Assembly: GCA_007130045.1 (NCBI GenBank)
Contig: SLTG01000102.1
Span: 1 to 64,000, forward strand
Source: Opitutales bacterium
Lineage (GTDB): Bacteria; Verrucomicrobiota; Verrucomicrobiia; Opitutales; T3Sed10-336
Direction of reading: 5' to 3'
Length of the DNA: 64,000 bases
Both the position numbers and the translations under genes were made by a program. The notes below the pieces were generated by a model. It was not told the DNA's origin, did not search any database, and saw nothing but the letters and a program-made list of their open reading frames with translations. Positions 59,497-64,000 of this stretch are shown piece by piece (the first letter of the stretch is position 1; each line of letters begins with the position of its first letter).

Positions 59497-61002
59497 ATGA
59501 ATGTACTGCTTCTGAATCCGGAATTCCCGGCAACGTATTGGAGTTTCAAGTATGCGCTCCGCTTTTTGGGAAAGCGCTGCGCGTTTCCGCCTCTGGGATT
59601 ATTGACGGTGGCGGCCATGCTGCCGAAGGCATGGGAGGTTCGCCTCGTGGATATGAATGTCCGGTCCCTGCGAAACCGGGACCTGAAGTGGGCGGACGCG
59701 GTCATGATCGGCGGCATGGTCGTCCAAAAGGAATCCGCCCGGAAAGCGATCGCACGGGCCCGGGCCGCCGGCCTGCCGGTGATAGGCGGGGGTCCGCTCT
59801 TTACCTGCGAGCCGGAATCGTTTCCGGAGGTTGATCACTTGGTCCTGAACGAGGCGGAGCTGACCCTTCCCCGCTTCCTTTCCGATTGGGAAGCGGGTAA
59901 TCCGGCGCATTTGTATGAAAGCCGCGAATACCCGTCTCTCGAACAGACGCCGGTTCCACGCTGGGACCTGATCGACATGAAGGCGTACGCCTCGATGAGT
60001 ATTCAGTTTTCACGCGGCTGCCCGTTCGACTGCGAGTTCTGCAATGTGACCGCGCTGCTGGGACACCGCCCCCGGGTAAAAACGCCGGGCCGGATCATCG
60101 CCGAGCTCAATGCGATTTACGACGCCGGTTGGCGCGGCTCGATCTTTTTCGTGGACGACAACCTGATCGGCAACAAACGCACCCTTCAGACGGAGCTCCT
60201 TCCGGCGCTGGAGGCGTGGCAGAAAAACAGGAGCGGCATTCCGTTCTACACGGAGGCGTCGATCAACCTCGCCGACGATCCCCGATTGATGGACGCAATG
60301 GCAAGAGCCGGCTTCAATACGGTCTTCGTCGGCATCGAGACTCCCAGCGTCGAGGGTCTGGCCGAATGCAATAAACGGCAGAACAGCAACCGCGATCTGC
60401 TGGAGTCCGTCCGGACCATTCAGCGTGCCGGCCTTCAGGTGCAGGGAGGCTTCATTGTCGGCTTCGACAGCGACGGGCCGGACATTTTCCAACGCCAGAT
60501 CGATTTCATTCAGCAGAGCGGGATCGTCATGGCCATGGTCGGGTTGCTGCAGGCCCCGGTGGGCACGCGTCTGTACGCGAGGTTGAAGAATGAGAATCGC
60601 ATCCGCGGCTACAGCGGGGGCGACAACACGGCGTGTTCGACCAACATCGTTCCGCGGATGAACCTCACGACGCTCCAGGAGGGCTACCGCAGGATCTTCG
60701 AGAACATCTATCTACCCAAGCCCTATTACGAGAGAATGAAGCGTTTTCTCCGCGAATACCGTCCCCCCGAGATTCGCCCGGCTCTTCAGTTCGCTCACAT
60801 ACGCGCTTTCCTGAAATCGACAGTGCGGCTGGGCGTCTTCGGGCGGGAGCGATTCCAGTTCTGGCGCTTGATGAGCTGGACCCTCCTGCGCCGTAAAGAG
60901 TTGTTCCCGACCGCCGTGACCCTGGCGATCATGGGCCATCATTTCCGCAAAGTATACGAAATCCAACTACACCGGAAAAGGGCCGCGCCCACGGAACTCT
61001 AG
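59497..61002 (+). CDS. B12-binding domain radical SAM protein (DUF4070-like C-terminus)
   Basis: N-terminal NPEFPATYWSFKYALRFLGKRCAFPPLGLLTVAAMLP; RGCPFDCEFCNVTALLGHRPRVKTPGRIIAELNAIY CxxxCxxC motif. Confidence 0.88.
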   Translation: MNVLLLNPEFPATYWSFKYALRFLGKRCAFPPLGLLTVAAMLPKAWEVRLVDMNVRSLRNRDLKWADAVMIGGMVVQKESARKAIARARAAGLPVIGGGPLFTCEPESFPEVDHLVLNEAELTLPRFLSDWEAGNPAHLYESREYPSLEQTPVPRWDLIDMKAYASMSIQFSRGCPFDCEFCNVTALLGHRPRVKTPGRIIAELNAIYDAGWRGSIFFVDDNLIGNKRTLQTELLPALEAWQKNRSGIPFYTEASINLADDPRLMDAMARAGFNTVFVGIETPSVEGLAECNKRQNSNRDLLESVRTIQRAGLQVQGGFIVGFDSDGPDIFQRQIDFIQQSGIVMAMVGLLQAPVGTRLYARLKNENRIRGYSGGDNTACSTNIVPRMNLTTLQEGYRRIFENIYLPKPYYERMKRFLREYRPPEIRPALQFAHIRAFLKSTVRLGVFGRERFQFWRLMSWTLLRRKELFPTAVTLAIMGHHFRKVYEIQLHRKRAAPTEL

Positions 61003-61247
61003 CCTGGGTTATTCGCGAAGCCCAGAAGTGATGAAGCGCAAGGCGCGACCTGAATCCGCCTGGGCGCGTACTTGAGTACGTAACCAAGCGGATTGTAGGG
61101 TCGCAACACCGCGATTCGCGCTTGTGGGCGAGAGGATTGCGCAAAATACCGGACGCCAGAAAAGTTTCGAACAGGGCTTAATCGTAACAAGTTCATAGAA
61201 AAAATCTTAAGCTGTTTTTTGCGCAATCCGGTGAATAATTCAGGCTA
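61000..61247. mobile_element. 248-bp inverted-repeat MITE-like element bounded by CTAG
   Basis: Left TAGCCTGGGTTATTCGC, right (reverse complement) TAGCCTGAATTATTCAC; both preceded by C (CTAG). Confidence 0.75.
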
Positions 61248-62636
61248 GCCCTCCCGAAAGTCGGCGGGCTCGAGACCATGGTTCTTGAGCAGGCGGTAGA
61301 GCGTTCCCCGTGGAAGTTTGGCGTCGCGGGCGGCGCGGGAGACGTCACCCTCCGTTTCGACCAGGAGCTGGGTGAGGTATTCGCGTTCGAATGACGTGAC
61401 GCGGCGTTCGCGTTGGGCGAAAAAACCTCCGTCGGCCGAAGATGGAAGGCGCCCGGCGGCGGCCACAATCTGATCCGGCAGGTCTTCAGGCAGGATTGTT
61501 TCGTGGCGCACCATTGCAAGTGTCCGTTTCAGGACGTTCTGGAGTTCACGGACGTTGCCCGGCCACGAGTAGCAGGAAAGGACTTCGAGCGCTTCCGGGC
61601 TGAGTTCGGCGTGCTCCCTCCCCATTTCCGTCGCGTAACGGGCCAGGAGGGTTTCAGCGAGCAGCGGAATATCGCCGTCCCGCTCGCGCAAAGGCGGAAG
61701 GTCGATCCGGGCGACATTGATGCGGTAATACAGGTCCATCCGAAAGCGGCCGGCTTTCACTTCGGCTTCCAGGTCCAGGGAAGTGGCGGCGACCACACGC
61801 ACGTCCACGTCGATCTCGCGGTTGCCGCCGATCCGGCGAATCCGTCGTTCCTGCAGAGCTCGCAGCAGCTTGGCTTGAAGGTTCAGCGAAAGCTGCCCGA
61901 TTTCATCGAGAAAGAAGGTGCCCTCATGGGCGTATTCGAGGAGTCCGAGGTTCCGGGCTTGCGCGCCGGTAAAGGCCCCTTTTTCGTGGCCGAAGAACTC
62001 GCTCTCCATGAGTTCTTCCGGGATCGCGCCGCAATCCACCGGAACGAATGGTCCGTCCCGCCGCGGACTCCGTTGATGAATGCTGCGGGCAACCAGTTCC
62101 TTTCCGGTTCCGGTCTCGCCGATGACCATGACATCGACATTCGGCTCCGCGACACGCTCCACCGTCTGAAAGATCTCGCGCATGGCGGAGCTTTTTCCCA
62201 GCATGTCGCCAAAGGAATAAGAACGTTCGAGTTGGCGGCGAAGCAGTTGATTTTCCTCCTTCAACCGGAGCTGGTCGATAAGCCGTTGCACGGTCGCCAG
62301 CAGGTCGTCGGGATGGAAAGGTTTGGTGATGTAATCGGCTGCGCCGAGTTTCATCGTTTCAACGGCGGTTTCGACCGTCGGGTAGGCCGTCAGGACGAGG
62401 ACGGGAATATTCGGATCGAGTTCGCGGGCGATGCGCAACAGATCAACCCCGTCCATTCCCGGCATGCGGACGTCGGTGAGCAACATGTCGAAGCCCTCGT
62501 CCTTCAGACGTTCCGCCGCGCGGCGCGGGTCGGACTCCACTTCCGTCTCCACGCCTGAAAGCACGTCGATGGTGTCCTCGCACACTTCGAGCATGCCGTC
62601 TTCGTCATCGACGATCAATATCCTTATTTTTCTCAT
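61245..62636 (-). CDS. Sigma-54-dependent NtrC-family response regulator
   Basis: Receiver ([10 protein letters not shown]...[12 protein letters not shown]), [31 protein letters not shown]-terminal Fis-type HTH. Confidence 0.95.
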   Translation of the reverse strand: MRKIRILIVDDEDGMLEVCEDTIDVLSGVETEVESDPRRAAERLKDEGFDMLLTDVRMPGMDGVDLLRIARELDPNIPVLVLTAYPTVETAVETMKLGAADYITKPFHPDDLLATVQRLIDQLRLKEENQLLRRQLERSYSFGDMLGKSSAMREIFQTVERVAEPNVDVMVIGETGTGKELVARSIHQRSPRRDGPFVPVDCGAIPEELMESEFFGHEKGAFTGAQARNLGLLEYAHEGTFFLDEIGQLSLNLQAKLLRALQERRIRRIGGNREIDVDVRVVAATSLDLEAEVKAGRFRMDLYYRINVARIDLPPLRERDGDIPLLAETLLARYATEMGREHAELSPEALEVLSCYSWPGNVRELQNVLKRTLAMVRHETILPEDLPDQIVAAAGRLPSSADGGFFAQRERRVTSFEREYLTQLLVETEGDVSRAARDAKLPRGTLYRLLKNHGLEPADFREG

Positions 62637-64000
62637 GCTCTTTGTTCGTTCCCGGCTGTTCGACGTTCGATCCCGTGGCCGGTCCGGTGCTTGTCGATGG
62701 GTTGTTGATCGTTGTTTGGCAGCTTGACGACGAAGCGCGCGCCGCCTCCGGGAGAGTCCATGATGACGATTTCGCCGCCCTGACTGCGCAGTAGCCCCTG
62801 GCAGATCGACAACCCGAGCCCCGTGCCGCTTCCTTCCGGTTTGGTCGTATAAAAGGGTTCGAAGACACGTTCGCGAAATTCGGGTGAAATGCCGCCGCCG
62901 GTATCGTCCACGGCGATCGAGAGCATCGATGCGTTTCCTCCGTTGTCGGTCGCCGGAAGCGTTTCCGGGGCGAGGACGGAGATGGTGAGACGTCCGCCGT
63001 CGGGCATTGCCTGAATCGCGTTGATAAAAAGATTGAGAAAAACCTGTTCCATTTCGGAAGCGTTGGCGATGACCGTCAACGGTTCGTCGGAAAACTTTTC
63101 CTCGATCACAATCTCACGGTTGCGCGCACGGTCTTCGATAATGGCTAAAGACTTCCGTATCGACAGGCGCAGGTCAATCGGGCCGCGGGTGGTGGGCGAC
63201 GGCCGGGAGTACGAAAGCAGGCCCTGGGCGATCCGCGCCACCCGGTCGGAAAGTTCGACGGTTTTGGCGAGTTCCTGCGCGATTTTGTCCGACATCTCCC
63301 CGCGACGGTTCTTCAACAGCAGATTGGCCTTGGCGCTGATGATCGCGATCGGATTGTTCACTTCGTGGGCGACCTGGCCCGCGAGTTCCCCGACAGCCGC
63401 CAACTGTCCCGCCCGCATCATTCGTTCGTGGGTGCTCTTCCGGGCGGTAATGTCGTGCGCGAGCTGGACGATTCGGTTCAGTTCACCGCGCACGTCATGA
63501 ATGGGAGCGCTCGTAATCTGAAAAACCTGCCTGCCCCGGCCGTTCGGTGGACGCTCCAGCTCGGCCACTTCCATCTGATTCTTGCGCATGCATTCTTCCG
63601 CCGGACAGCCGATGCCTGGAAATTCAGGAAAAATCCGGCAGGTCGTGCCGCCCGCCCCGAACCAGGCCTTCCATCGGTCATTCGTCCATTCCGGTACCAG
63701 ACCGGGGGTCAACACCCGCATTCCCGTGCTGGTGCTTTCCAGCGCCTGCTCAAGCAACCTCCGATCCGCCAGCGCCCGTTCGGCAAGCGACGTCAGCCGG
63801 CGTTCATTCCGCCGCAAGCGCTCGGCCAGTGTCGTGACAAAGTAGGCTCCCAGAAAGAGAACGGCGGCGTGTACGGTGACCGCCGACAGCGTGAAGGACA
63901 TTTGCAATCCGGTCTCGTCCCCGCCGGGGTGCGGAATCAGGTGAAGAGAATAATGCGGAATAATGCCGAACCCCTCGCCAAGTCCCACAAGGAAGAACAA
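62633..64000 (-). CDS. PAS-domain sensor histidine kinase (5' end outside window)
   Basis: AAVGELAGQVAHEVNNPIAIISAKANLL H-box, NLFINAIQAMP N-box, DTGGGISPEFRERVFEPFYTTKPEGSGTGLGLSICQGLL. Confidence 0.93.
   Translation of the reverse strand: MFFLVGLGEGFGIIPHYSLHLIPHPGGDETGLQMSFTLSAVTVHAAVLFLGAYFVTTLAERLRRNERRLTSLAERALADRRLLEQALESTSTGMRVLTPGLVPEWTNDRWKAWFGAGGTTCRIFPEFPGIGCPAEECMRKNQMEVAELERPPNGRGRQVFQITSAPIHDVRGELNRIVQLAHDITARKSTHERMMRAGQLAAVGELAGQVAHEVNNPIAIISAKANLLLKNRRGEMSDKIAQELAKTVELSDRVARIAQGLLSYSRPSPTTRGPIDLRLSIRKSLAIIEDRARNREIVIEEKFSDEPLTVIANASEMEQVFLNLFINAIQAMPDGGRLTISVLAPETLPATDNGGNASMLSIAVDDTGGGISPEFRERVFEPFYTTKPEGSGTGLGLSICQGLLRSQGGEIVIMDSPGGGARFVVKLPNNDQQPIDKHRTGHGIERRTAGNEQRA

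Noticed and set aside
1-64000. CRISPR arrays or rRNA genes
   Set aside because: No regularly spaced repeat array and no rRNA signature seen.

Overview
This 64 kb window is a mostly GC-rich bacterial chromosome segment. The gene content resembles a PVC-superphylum / Verrucomicrobiota-like organism, which is an inference from gene style and not proven. It is dominated by core metabolism: HypABFCDE hydrogenase maturation, DAHP synthase, hemF-hemE-hemG/Y, pyrR-pyrB-pyrC, tmk-holB, Glu-type dehydrogenase, ExbB/ExbD/TonB, tandem Hsp20, and a two-component NtrC-type pair. It also contains a compact sulfur-oxidation cluster (cytochrome c / flavocytochrome-c sulfide-dehydrogenase-like flavoprotein / YeeE-YedE / SoxYZ-like). 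The most interesting non-routine signals are: (1) a two-copy structured leader-like element (hairpin, invariant GGGGTAACTAAGAAAGCA linker, terminator-like hairpin with a (T/A)GGGGT loop) in the same orientation upstream of DAHP synthase and of a PEPCK-like DUF4914-type protein, with looser relatives near tRNA-Arg; (2) an ~1 kb gene-free, hairpin-rich tract with 10-bp-phased GTGACG repeats just 3' of tRNA-Arg(CCT); (3) a 131-bp MITE-like element in two copies (about 128/131 identical); (4) a 248-bp inverted-repeat element filling the gap between two convergent genes, with the stop codons of both genes lying in its CTAG ends; (5) an AT-rich cargo segment between perfect 15-bp direct repeats; (6) unusual fusions (PD-(D/E)xK-like + XPD/DinG-like helicase, DUF805+TerB+J, BFN+PDZ, histone-H1-like tail+HTH). 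All calls come from reading the sequence and the ORF track; no database searches were run.
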